This document shows positions 9,002 to 16,872 of a stretch of 37,941 nucleotides of DNA, piece by piece (within the stretch, counting starts at the first letter, position 1; each line of letters opens with the position of its first letter). The translations under genes and the position numbers were made by a program. Below the pieces are notes generated by a model. The model was not told the origin of the DNA. It did no database searches and saw only the letters and a program-made list of their open reading frames with translations. Origin of the DNA: JBBSMX01 sp038232935 (GTDB lineage: Bacteria; Bacteroidota; Rhodothermia; Rhodothermales; JANQRZ01); NCBI GenBank assembly GCA_038232935.1, contig JBBSMX010000026.1, positions 1-37,941 on the forward strand. Direction: 5' to 3'.

Positions 9002-9454
9002 ATGGAAGCCCACACCGAAGAACTCCTGAACCTCTACATCGACGGCGAGCTGCCGATCGATCAGCAGGGCGCGTTGTTCTCCCACCTCGCCGAAAGCCGG
9101 AGTGCGCGCGTGCAGTTCGACGCCCTCATGGCGTTCCGGCTGGCCTCACGGGTGGACATGAACCCGGTGGCCCCGGCGGTGGACGAGGCCCTCTTCCAGC
9201 GTATCGACCAGCTCCGCGCGGGCCAGCAGCTCGTGGACCGGGCGGAGGACCGGCGTCCCTTTCGCGCCCTCCGACGCCGCGTGACGATTGGGACCACACT
9301 CGCGCTCATGGCGCTCGTCCTCGTGATCCGCGCCCTCCTGCCCGGCGCAGCCCCGACCGAGACGGTACGCATCGTCCCCGTCGAGCACGTCGAGCCGGTC
9401 TACGTCATGTGGCCCGGCGTGACCGTCGAGGACGAGACCCTCGTAGGGCAGTAG
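9002..9454 (+). CDS. Probable membrane anti-sigma factor without zinc ligands
   Basis: A 150-residue protein. The N-terminal part (EELLNLYIDGELPIDQQGALFSHL, residues 6-29) follows the pattern of anti-sigma helical domains, where xxxLxxYxDGELxxxxxxxxxxHL is usual. The HxxxCxxC zinc motif of the ZAS group is absent. One transmembrane segment (about 94-114, TLALMALVLVIRALL) separates a cytoplasmic N-terminus from a short outer tail of about 35 residues. Position directly behind the ECF sigma gene is the strongest support for an anti-sigma role. Direct binding is inferred. Confidence 0.75.
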   Translation: MEAHTEELLNLYIDGELPIDQQGALFSHLAESRSARVQFDALMAFRLASRVDMNPVAPAVDEALFQRIDQLRAGQQLVDRAEDRRPFRALRRRVTIGTTLALMALVLVIRALLPGAAPTETVRIVPVEHVEPVYVMWPGVTVEDETLVGQ

Positions 9455-9508
9455 GGAGAGGTCCGTGGTCCGTGGAGGGCACCCGGCCCTCGACACCTTT
9501 CACTCGGA

Positions 9509-9542
9509 TTTGCGCAAACCGGAGCGGGGCGGCGGCTATACT
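9509..9542 (+). promoter_or_regulatory. Candidate promoter for gltX
   Basis: TTTGCG at 9509-9514 and TATACT at 9537-9542 lie in the 124-bp gap before gltX, with TATACT 36 bases before the ATG. TATACT is close to a housekeeping -10. The spacer of 22 bases is longer than the E. coli norm but compatible with the longer spacing of Bacteroidota promoters (TTTG upstream element). No other AT-rich hexamer is seen in this GC-rich gap. Confidence 0.4.
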
Positions 9543-9578
9543 GAGGCGATTCACCCCCTTGTCTCATCCGCGCTCCTC

Positions 9579-11057
9579 ATGGCCGACAACGTCCGCGTCC
9601 GCTTCGCCCCCAGCCCGACTGGGCTACTGCACATCGGCGGGCTTCGCACCGCGCTCTACAACTACCTCTTCGCCCGCCGGCACGGCGGCACCTTCGTCCT
9701 CCGCATCGAGGACACCGACCGCAGCCGCTACGTCGAGGAGGCCGAGGCCGACATCCTCGACTCGCTCGCGTGGGCCGGGCTCGACTTCGACGAGGGACCC
9801 GAAAAGGGAGGCCCACACGCGCCGTACTATCAGTCCGAACGCGGCGACCTCTACAAGCGCTACGTCGATCAGCTCATCGCGAGCGGGGACGCGTACTACG
9901 CCTTCGACACGCCCGCCGAGATCGACGCGATGCGCGAGCGGCTGAAGACACCGGACAACCCGACGCCGACCTACGATGCGAGCACGCGCATGGAGATGGC
10001 GAACGCGCTCACGCTCGACGCCGTGGAGGTGCAGCGGCGGCTTGACGCGGGCGACGAGTTCGTCGTCCGGCTCAAGGTCCCGCGCGGTCGGTCCGCACGG
10101 TTCGAAGACCTGGTGCGCGGGTGGGTGAGCTTCGACACGAGCGAGGTGGACGATCAGGTTCTGCTCAAGAGCGACGGGATGCCGACGTACCACCTCGCGA
10201 ACGTCGTGGACGATCACACGATGGACATCACCCACGTCATCCGAGGTGAGGAGTGGCTGCCGTCCGTGCCGAAGCACCTGCTGCTCTACGAGTTCCTCGG
10301 CTGGGAGCCGCCCGCGATGGCACACCTCCCGCTCATCCTCAGCCCGACCGGCGGCAAGCTCTCGAAGCGCAACGCCGATAAGATGGGCATCCCCGTCTCG
10401 GTGAAGGACTACCGTGAGGAAGGGTACGAGCCCGAAGCCCTCGTCAACTTCCTCGCCTTCCTCGGCTGGAACCCTGGCGACGAGCGCGAGCTGTTCTCCC
10501 TCGACGAACTCGTGGAAGCATACTCCGTTGAGCGGACGGCCCACAGTGGCGCGCAGTTCGACCTCGACAAGCTCCAGTGGATCAACGGCCAACATCTCCG
10601 TGCGCTGCCGATGAGCGAGATCGCCGAGCGGGCGCGCGAGGCCGTCGAGGCCCGCGTCGGTCCGGTTGAGACGGGGCAATTGGAGGCGGCCGTGGGCCTC
10701 ATGCGCGAGCGCCTCACATTCGCGCGTGACCTCGCCGATGCGGCCTATCTCTTCGAGGATCCCACGGACTTCGAAGAGGCAGGCGTCCAGAAGCGCTGGA
10801 AAGATGACAGCGCCCATCTCGTCCGCCTCTACGCCGACCGGCTCGAAGCCGACGTCGCGTTCACGGTCGAGAGCACGGAGGCCGTGATGCGCCAACTCGC
10901 GGAGGACGAGGGGGCTGGGTTCGGCCGGATCATCCACCCCGTCCGGCTAGCGACGACGGGCGTGACGGTCGGGGCAGGCATGTTCGAAACGCTCGTCGTG
11001 CTCGGCCGCGACGCGACGATCCGGCGCCTCCGCCGCGCTGCCGATGTGCTAGGGTAA
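9579..11057 (+). CDS. gltX: Glutamyl-tRNA synthetase
   Basis: A 492-residue class I synthetase charging tRNA-Glu with glutamate. The ATG at 9579 starts MADNVRVRFAPSPTG, as in most bacterial GluRS; the upstream 38 codons of the open frame look non-coding. The HIGH-type motif is PSPTGLLHIG (residues 11-20) and the KMSKS-type motif is KLSKRNADK (about 260). The Rossmann fold, the stem-contact fold and the all-alpha anticodon-binding C-terminal part are all present at normal length. A separate GlnRS is encoded at 13671-16001, so direct charging of tRNA-Gln is available and this enzyme need not be the non-discriminating kind. Confidence 0.97.
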   Translation: MADNVRVRFAPSPTGLLHIGGLRTALYNYLFARRHGGTFVLRIEDTDRSRYVEEAEADILDSLAWAGLDFDEGPEKGGPHAPYYQSERGDLYKRYVDQLIASGDAYYAFDTPAEIDAMRERLKTPDNPTPTYDASTRMEMANALTLDAVEVQRRLDAGDEFVVRLKVPRGRSARFEDLVRGWVSFDTSEVDDQVLLKSDGMPTYHLANVVDDHTMDITHVIRGEEWLPSVPKHLLLYEFLGWEPPAMAHLPLILSPTGGKLSKRNADKMGIPVSVKDYREEGYEPEALVNFLAFLGWNPGDERELFSLDELVEAYSVERTAHSGAQFDLDKLQWINGQHLRALPMSEIAERAREAVEARVGPVETGQLEAAVGLMRERLTFARDLADAAYLFEDPTDFEEAGVQKRWKDDSAHLVRLYADRLEADVAFTVESTEAVMRQLAEDEGAGFGRIIHPVRLATTGVTVGAGMFETLVVLGRDATIRRLRRAADVLG

Positions 11058-11124
11058 GGATGGCCGCGTTAAAGCGTTACGGCGGAGAGTCCTTGCGGAG
11101 TGTACTTCATGTTTTACTTGAGCT

Positions 11125-11397
11125 ATGCGCGAGCCGGACGAAGGGTCTTTTCAGGTTAACGCCGCGAACGTGCCTTTCGCTGTGCTGCCGGGCCTCGTGC
11201 TGATGTTTACGCTCGCGCCGGCGGCGGCTCCGGCTGTGCCGTTCGCGGTCACGGGGCTGTTCAGCGGGCTCATCGGGGCGATGCTCGGGCTGCTTGTCTA
11301 CCGGCAGGTGCGCGACTACGGCCCGCTTGTGCGGATCGGTGCACTCACCCTGTTGCTGGCCGTGCTATGGGGCGCAGTCGAACTGATCGTGCCCTGA
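11125..11397 (+). CDS. Small three-helix membrane protein, unknown function
   Basis: A 90-residue protein with three predicted membrane helices at about residues 15-35, 38-58 and 70-88, a short charged N-terminus (MREPDEGSFQ) and a polar RQVRDYG loop between helices 2 and 3. No catalytic or binding motif is visible and I do not recognise the family. It lies 67 bases behind gltX on the same strand and may be cotranscribed. Confidence 0.6.
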   Translation: MREPDEGSFQVNAANVPFAVLPGLVLMFTLAPAAAPAVPFAVTGLFSGLIGAMLGLLVYRQVRDYGPLVRIGALTLLLAVLWGAVELIVP

Positions 11398-11529
11398 AGT
11401 GCGCGTTCGCTGCAAGGGAGGGGTATATGGACGGATTCCGAACCCGCTGTTGCGAGAATCCTTTCCCGGCGGGTGCTGTCTTACCACGCGCATCTCTCTG
11501 CTGCCACTCCTGCACCTCTCGGCACTTTC

Positions 11530-12727
11530 ATGTGGTACCGTCCCTCTCCGGGGTCACGCCGTCCGCGGCGTTGGACCCCTCTCGTCCTGCTCGCACTCGT
11601 CGGTTTCACGGGCTGCGTCGTCCCTGCGCCGAACCTTTGAAAAGGGCACGCGCCTGACCGCTTTCGGCGAGGCCGACGAGCCGATGCAGCCGCCCGGCGT
11701 CTCCAGCAACGAGGTCTCCGCCGAACAGCTTCAGATCGCCCGCGAGCAGGGGATGGCCGTCGATGCTGCCCTTCGCTACACGCTCGGCCAAGTGCCCGGT
11801 GCCGAGGCCGGAGAATACCTCGTCGGCTACTTTCTCAGCGTGCCCACCGGGTATTACCAACTCGACGGTGGGGGGCTCGGCTGGAACGAGCCGTCGGGAT
11901 CGGCGCATCTCGCTGTCGTCGTGCGCGATGGATACGATGGGCGGATCGTGCCCGAGGCTACGGTCCGCGTCCGCGCTCAGGACCGCTCGGGCCGTGAGAT
12001 TCTCTCGCAGGAGCTCCCCTTCGGCTGGCACCCCGTCCTCGACCGCTACGCCGACAACGTGGAGCTTCCGGCCGGGACTTACACGCTCCGCGTCGAGATC
12101 GACCCGCCCCGCCTCCGCCGCCACGACCCCATAAACGGCGACCGCTACCACGGCCCGACCGCCGCCGTGTTCGAGAATGTCGTCGTGCCCGCCGATCTCC
12201 CGGCCGAGGCGACCGACGAAACGGCCCTCTGGTACGGCCGTGCACAGGGCGATGCCCTCGAACGGTCGCTCCACGCTATGATCAACGGCGAGGCCATGGA
12301 CGGCGCCGAGACCACGCTCGATAGCGTGCGGCTGGCCTATGCCGTCGAGTACGCCGAGTCGTACTGGGTCTTCGATGGCGACAAGCTGGTGTACGACTTC
12401 CGCGCCGAGAGCACGAGCGCTAAGAATGCGCACGTCGAGGTCGCCACGCGCGATGCGCTCACGGGCCGGTTCCTGCCCGGCGTCACGGTGACGACCACGT
12501 TCTTGCGTGGTGACCGCGTCGTCGAGCAGGTGCAGCCGGGGCTGATGTGGCACCCGTGGCTCTACCACTACGGGATGAACGTGCGCGTCCCCGGCTCCCA
12601 CGCCTACCGGCTCCGGGTGCAGGTCGAGCCGCCCCCGTACCGGCGGTGGACACGGCGGGGCGACTTCTTCGCCGCCCCGCTCGACTTCACCTTCGACGAT
12701 GTCAACGTCAAGACCGGCCAGAAATAA
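11530..12727 (+). CDS. Lipoprotein with two Tp34/iron-transport-like domains; +1 frameshift needed
   Basis: The body (frame from 11639 to the TAA at 12727, about 362 residues) has two related beta-sandwich units. Each carries a G.(I/F)(V/L)P..TV....DR motif and a WHP(V/W)L..Y..NV.(L/V)P strand with a Y.LRV(E/Q)(I/V)(D/E)PP ending, at about 11904-12120 and 12430-12640. This resembles periplasmic Fe2+ transport proteins of the Tp34/P19 type, so metal binding is inferred. No signal peptide is found in that frame. One lies in the +1 neighbour: ATG at 11530 gives MWYRPSPGSRRPRRWTPLVL and a lipobox ending in FTGC (Cys29), then stops at CTT TGA (11635-11640). A +1 slip there joins the two into a 398-residue lipoprotein. 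Alternatives are a sequencing indel, a true frameshift mutation, or a start at a downstream ATG (about 11682). Confidence 0.6.
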
Positions 12728-12729
12728 CC

Positions 12730-13791
12730 ATGTCCCGCCCCTCGCTCTTCGCCGCCCTTCTCCTCTTCACCTTTCTCCCGGCGCACGCCCAACTCGATAA
12801 GGTTTACGGATGGGAAACCCCAGCGCGCGGCTGGCTCGAACCGACGGTCTGGACGCAGTTCGTGCCCGCGAGCGACCTCGAGTACGAGCGGTTCGATGGT
12901 GCACCCTCACGCGAGAACCTCCTGCTCCAGACCGTCGAGTTGGAATACGGGCTGACGGGCAGCTTCGCGGTCGGGGCCTACGCGGATTTCGAGAGGGCCG
13001 ACGGAGAGGCCTTCCGCTACGCGCAGGTCCGCATCGTGGCGCAGTGGGCACTGTTCAGCCGTTATGAGCGGTTCTTCGACACGGCGCTCTACGCCGAGTA
13101 TTACCAACCGCGCGCGAGCTACGGCGAGCCCTCTGAACTCGAAGCCCGGCTGATCTTGGAGAAGGACATCGGAGATATTCGGCTCCGGCTCAACCCCATC
13201 GTGAGCAAGGCCACGAGTGGAGACGAGATCAGCAATGGGTTGGAAGGGGCATTCGCCGGAGGCCTCTACTACCGGCGATTCTATTTCCTCCAGCCCGGCG
13301 TGGAGTACTACGCCTCGATTGGGGAGCTAGGCTCTGTACGGAAACTCATAAAGTGTGTCATCCCGGACCCCGATCCGGGATCTCGTAGCGCCCGAGGCAT
13401 CCTTTTGAGATCCTGAAACGAGTTCAGGATGACACCACGGAGAGTTTCCGTACAAGCCCTAGCGAACCCTGCCGACCTGAGCGATCAGCGTCACGTGATT
13501 TACCCCACCCTCGATATCAACCTGCTGCCCGGCCTGAGCTGGAGCCTCGGCGTCGGGTTCGGGCTCTCGGACGGCAGCGACGATGTGACCGTCAAGAGCA
13601 TCCTCTCGTACGAGTTCAATACGATCCGTCCGGGGCGGACCAGCGCCGGTAACGAAGCGGTCTGCGAGCCTCACCCGCCGAGCCGCTCGCGCAGAAGGGT
13701 CTGCACCGCTTTGGCGTCCGCGCCTTTGCCGGCGCGTCGCATCACCTGCCCGGTGAAAAAGCCCAGCAGCCGCGTCTCGCCTGCCCGATAG
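12730..13791 (+). pseudogene. Outer-membrane beta-barrel protein gene split by a MITE
   Basis: ATG at 12730, two bases after the previous stop, opens a protein with a signal peptide (MSRPSLFAALLLFTFLPAHAQ) and alternating beta-strands rich in aromatic residues (for example YEYGLTGSFAVGAYADFE-like strands). This is typical of an outer-membrane barrel. At 13331 a 128-bp element enters and the frame ends in a stop inside it (TGA at 13414-13416). The same frame resumes after the element (LANPADLSDQRHVIYPTLDI onward) with more barrel strands up to about SYEF at 13617. Element plus duplicated CTAG is 132 bases, so removal restores one frame. Beyond about 13650 the frame reads into antisense glnS and looks non-coding, so the native end is uncertain; 13791 is the literal stop. 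It is probably the partner of the metal-binding-like lipoprotein upstream. Confidence 0.75.
13331..13458. mobile_element. 128-bp MITE, IS5-like ends, CTAG target duplication
   Basis: Terminal inverted repeats are GCTCTGTACGGAAACTC (13331-13347) and, reversed, GGCTTGTACGGAAACTC (13442-13458), 14 of 17 identical. They are flanked by CTAG on both sides (13327-13330 and 13459-13462). The IS5 group inserts at YTAR sites with a 4-bp duplication, which fits. Inside are two smaller palindromes (CCCGGACCCCGATCCGGG and ATCCTGAAACGAGTTCAGGAT) nested in GTGTCATCC/GGATGACAC. There is no coding capacity, so it would need a transposase in trans. Confidence 0.8.
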
Positions 13792-16001
13792 CGCGCCACC
13801 TCCTCCGAGTGCTCGGTGAGGACGGCGTCGACGTCGGGCGCGAGCGCCGCGTCGTCGCGCACGGCGGCGAGCCCGCGGGCTTCGACGACGGCCTCGGCGT
13901 TGCCACCTTCGTTCACGAGTGCCGCGATCACCTCACCTGCTGCCGACCGCGTGATCGTCCGCGCCCCGACGAGACGGAGTACGTCGGCGAGGGCTTCGGG
14001 CGTGGCGGCGGACTCGGCCAGCGAACGGTCGCCGAGGGCGGGGCGGAGGTCGTGGACGAGCAGCACGGCGGCCTCGCGTGCCGACGCGCCGACCGTGACG
14101 GTAGCCTCAAACAGCGCGGCGAGGTCGGGGTCGGCGGCGAGCACGGCGGCCTCTTCCTCGCCGGTACCGCGCTCGACGAGCGCGTCGTAATCGGTGCGCT
14201 GCGCGTCGGTCAGCCCGGCGGCGGGGTCGTGCGGGGCGGTAGACTGCGCGGGCTGCTCATTCTTTTTCGATGGCGACGGGGTGAGCGTTGCCTGCTTCGC
14301 CCAGTTGTCTTTCAGCGCGACGATGCGGTTGAAGACGAGCGCGTCCGGCGTGCTGTCCTCGGGGTCGCGCCAGAAATAGCCCAGCCGCTCGAACTGATAC
14401 CGCGTCTCGGGCGGATCGTCGGCCACGCTCGGCTCGACGAAGCCGTCCGTCTCGACGAGCGAGATCGGGTTGAGGGCGTCGACGAAGTCTTCGAAGGTGT
14501 CGGGCGTGGGATCGGAGAACAGCCGGTCGTAGAGGCGGAAGCGGGCGGGGACGCCGTGCGCGGCGCTGACCCAGTGGATCACGCCGCCCACCTGCCGGTC
14601 GGTGGGGTTCTGACCATCACCGGTTGCCGGGTCGAACGTGTCGAGGTCGGCGACGGCGCGGAGGCCGACTACGTTGCCGTCCGCGTCTTTCTCAAGATCG
14701 GTGCAGGTGATGACGTAGCCGTGGCGCAGGCGGACGGACGCGCCGGGGGAGAGGCGTTTCCAGCCCTTCGGCGGGACTTCGGCGAAGTCATCGCGCTCGA
14801 TCCAGACCTCACGGGTGAGCGGGATGCGGCGCGTCGTGGGCGCGTCGGCGGGCGGCGTCACGTCGTGCGGCCAGTTCGGCGCGTCGAACCACACGGTCTC
14901 ATCGGGGAGATTCTCGATGACGAGCTTCAGCGGGTTCACCACCGCCATCACGCGCGGTGCGATGGCGTTGAGGTCGTCGCGGATGGCGTATTCGTAGCGC
15001 GCGATGCCCACGCTCCCGTTGACCTTCGTCACGCCGATCTCGTCGAAGAACCGCCGGATGGCTTCGGGCCGGATGCCACGCCGCCGCTGCGCCGCGAGCG
15101 TCGGCATGCGCGGATCGTCCCAGCCGCGCACGTGGCCCTCCTCGACGAGGCGGCGGAGCTTCCGCTTGCTCATCACCGTGTAGTCGATGTTGAAGCGAGC
15201 GAACTCGTACTGGCGGTTGCGCGGCTCGGGGATGCCGATGGCGTCGAGGTACCAGTCGTAAAGCGGGCGGTTGACGTCGAACTCCAGCGTGCAGACCGAG
15301 TGCGTGATGCCTTCGATGGCGTCGCCCTGCCCGTGCGCCCAGTCGTAGAGCGGGTAGATCGCCCAGTCGTCGCCGCGCCGGTAGTGGTGCGCGTCGCGGC
15401 GGATGCGGTACATCAGCGGGTCGCGCAGCTTCATGTTCGGGTGCGCCATCGGCCCGAACATGGTGTCGATCTTGGCGCGGAGCACGTGGCTGCCGTCGGG
15501 GTGCTCGCCCTGCCGCATCTCGTCGAGCAGGCGGAGGTTCTCCGCGACCGTCCGGTCGCGAAACGGCGACGGCGTGCCGGGCTCGGTCACGGTGCCCCGA
15601 TTCGCACGGATCTCGTCCTCACTCTGACTATCCACGTACGCCAATCCCTTCTCGACGAGCTCGACGGCCCACTCGTAGAGCTGCTCGAAGTAGTCCGAGG
15701 CGAAGCGGATCTCGGCCGGGTCGAAGCTGAGCCAGCGCACGGCGTCTTCGAGCGCCGCGACGAACTCCATGCTCTCCGCCTCCGGGTTCGTGTCGTCGTA
15801 GCGGAGGTTGGTAAGGCCGCCGAATTCCTCTGCCAGCCCGAAGTTGAGGCAGATGCTCTGCGCGTGTCCGAGGTGCGGGTAGCCATTCGGCTCGGGCGGA
15901 AAGCGCGTCGCCACACGCCCGCCATACGTGTCGGCGGCCACGTCGGCGGCGATGATCTCGCGCAGGAAGTTGGACGGGCGGGTCTCGGAGGTCGGCTCCA
16001 C
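13671..16001 (-). CDS. glnS: Glutaminyl-tRNA synthetase with C-terminal YqeY domain
   Basis: A 776-residue fusion. The catalytic part begins FLREIIAADV and has the HIGH-type motif PPEPNGYPHLGHA (about 38-50) and the KMSKS-type VMSKRKL. Two beta-barrel anticodon-binding domains follow, up to about residue 560. After a K/Q-rich linker, a helical YqeY/GatB-tail domain of about 190 residues fills the C-terminus and ends with the FFTGQVMRRAGKGADAK motif. This YqeY tail binds tRNA in Deinococcus GlnRS. GTG at 16001 is chosen because the protein becomes conserved just after it; the open frame to 16211 runs through dispersed repeats. The gene makes Gln-tRNA directly. Confidence 0.93.
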   Translation of the reverse strand: MEPTSETRPSNFLREIIAADVAADTYGGRVATRFPPEPNGYPHLGHAQSICLNFGLAEEFGGLTNLRYDDTNPEAESMEFVAALEDAVRWLSFDPAEIRFASDYFEQLYEWAVELVEKGLAYVDSQSEDEIRANRGTVTEPGTPSPFRDRTVAENLRLLDEMRQGEHPDGSHVLRAKIDTMFGPMAHPNMKLRDPLMYRIRRDAHHYRRGDDWAIYPLYDWAHGQGDAIEGITHSVCTLEFDVNRPLYDWYLDAIGIPEPRNRQYEFARFNIDYTVMSKRKLRRLVEEGHVRGWDDPRMPTLAAQRRRGIRPEAIRRFFDEIGVTKVNGSVGIARYEYAIRDDLNAIAPRVMAVVNPLKLVIENLPDETVWFDAPNWPHDVTPPADAPTTRRIPLTREVWIERDDFAEVPPKGWKRLSPGASVRLRHGYVITCTDLEKDADGNVVGLRAVADLDTFDPATGDGQNPTDRQVGGVIHWVSAAHGVPARFRLYDRLFSDPTPDTFEDFVDALNPISLVETDGFVEPSVADDPPETRYQFERLGYFWRDPEDSTPDALVFNRIVALKDNWAKQATLTPSPSKKNEQPAQSTAPHDPAAGLTDAQRTDYDALVERGTGEEEAAVLAADPDLAALFEATVTVGASAREAAVLLVHDLRPALGDRSLAESAATPEALADVLRLVGARTITRSAAGEVIAALVNEGGNAEAVVEARGLAAVRDDAALAPDVDAVLTEHSEEVARYRAGETRLLGFFTGQVMRRAGKGADAKAVQTLLRERLGG

Positions 16002-16100
16002 GAGCGGGGACGGTTGGGCGGAAGGGAGATGCAACGATAACTCGGCAGAGCGAATCCCTTTCCGTCGAGGGTGTGGATAAACGTTGGAATCGGACGTGCA

Positions 16101-16225
16101 GGCAGGCCTGGCCAGACACGCGGGTCTGCCCCTACGATATGAATTCGGCCGTAGGGGCGAACCTGTGTGTTCGCCCTGATCGGGGCAGCACCTGCACATC
16201 GGACGCGGCACGCCGTGTCCCTACG
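16101..16225. repeat. Cluster of three dispersed palindromic repeats
   Basis: Three hairpin-forming units lie head to tail: 16101-16134 (GGCCAGAC..GTCTGCCCC type), 16151-16177 (GTAGGGGCGAAC..GTTCGCCC) and 16201-16224 (GGACgCGGCACGCCGtGTCC followed by CTAC). All share the GTAGGGGC or CCCTAC edge. Such units are known as repetitive intergenic DNA in several bacterial phyla. They occupy the gap between glnS and the dinB-like stop at 16232, so the true glnS promoter must lie within or just after them. Confidence 0.65.
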
Positions 16226-16231
16226 CTTCTG

Positions 16232-16723
16232 CTACCGCCAGATTCCGAGCAGCCGTCGCACGACGATGACCTCGCCGAGATGGTGGGCGTTGTGGTCGGC
16301 GGCCAGCAGGATCTCGCGCAGGAGCGTGTAGCCCGGCGCGTGATCGAAGGGAGCCGTCAGGTCGCTACTTTCGTCTTCGACGAGTTCCACCAGCCGGTCG
16401 AGGTCGGAGCGGAAGGCCTGGCTCGTGTCGGCCCAGCTTTCGGGCGTCGCGTCCGCATCCGGCCAGTAGTCGTCGGGCCAGTCGTGGCCTTTGTAGTCCG
16501 GGTTTTGGGTGAACACGAGGATGTCGTGCTGGGTGAACCAGAGGTGGTAGGTCAGCTCCCAGAGGGAGTAGGGAAGGCCGTCCGGCCGCTCGTTGACGCG
16601 GTCCGGCGGGATGCCGTCGAGCGCGGTGCGCGTATCGACGTGGGCGTTGCCGCCGCGCAGGAGGGCGACGAGCTCGGAGCGGAGGCGAGGGTCGGGGGCG
16701 AGGCCGGCTTCGGGAAGGGGCAT
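16232..16723 (-). CDS. DinB-superfamily protein (putative metal-dependent hydrolase/transferase)
   Basis: A 163-residue helical protein of the DinB/YfiT-like four-helix-bundle fold. The expected metal-ligand histidines are visible: WELTYHLWFTQHD around residue 54 and AADHNAHHLGEVIVVRRLLGIW at the C-terminus. The length is normal. ATG at 16723 was preferred to the GTG at 16762 because the extra 13 residues are low in complexity; neither has a clear ribosome binding site. DinB-like proteins include thiol transferases and stress-induced proteins, so the reaction is open. It is divergent from the GNAT gene. Confidence 0.82.
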   Translation of the reverse strand: MPLPEAGLAPDPRLRSELVALLRGGNAHVDTRTALDGIPPDRVNERPDGLPYSLWELTYHLWFTQHDILVFTQNPDYKGHDWPDDYWPDADATPESWADTSQAFRSDLDRLVELVEDESSDLTAPFDHAPGYTLLREILLAADHNAHHLGEVIVVRRLLGIWR

Positions 16724-16781
16724 GGGCGGAGCGGACGAGGGCGAGAGGAGAGAACGTTTCACCAGCGGCGCTCGCGTGGGA

Positions 16782-16799
16782 TCCGGAGGATCCTCCGGA
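16782..16799. promoter_or_regulatory. Perfect 18-bp palindrome between divergent genes
   Basis: TCCGGAGGATCCTCCGGA is a perfect dyad in the 149-bp region between the divergent dinB-like and GNAT genes. Further GGATCC and GGGAT copies lie nearby (to 16830). It is a plausible operator for a dimeric regulator acting on both genes, or a hairpin in one leader. No regulator gene is adjacent, so function is open. Confidence 0.4.
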
Positions 16800-16872
16800 G
16801 GACCGGGATGCGCCCGCGGGATCCTGGGATAGGGGGCGGGGCATTCACCTTGCTCTTCGACCTGCCCCTGTG

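Noticed and set aside
11399..11638. N-terminal extension of the metal-binding-like protein in its own frame
   Set aside because: The upstream residues lack a signal peptide or any conserved pattern, whereas the neighbouring frame gives a perfect lipoprotein signal.
13331..13458. CRISPR-like or riboswitch interpretation of the palindromic insert
   Set aside because: A single copy with terminal inverted repeats and target duplication fits a MITE; there are no regularly spaced repeats.
13809..16040. 743-codon plus-strand frame opposite glnS
   Set aside because: Antisense shadow of the synthetase; the GlnRS motifs are on the minus strand.
16002..16211. Extension of glnS to an upstream start at 16211
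   Set aside because: It translates dispersed repeat DNA and is not family-like.
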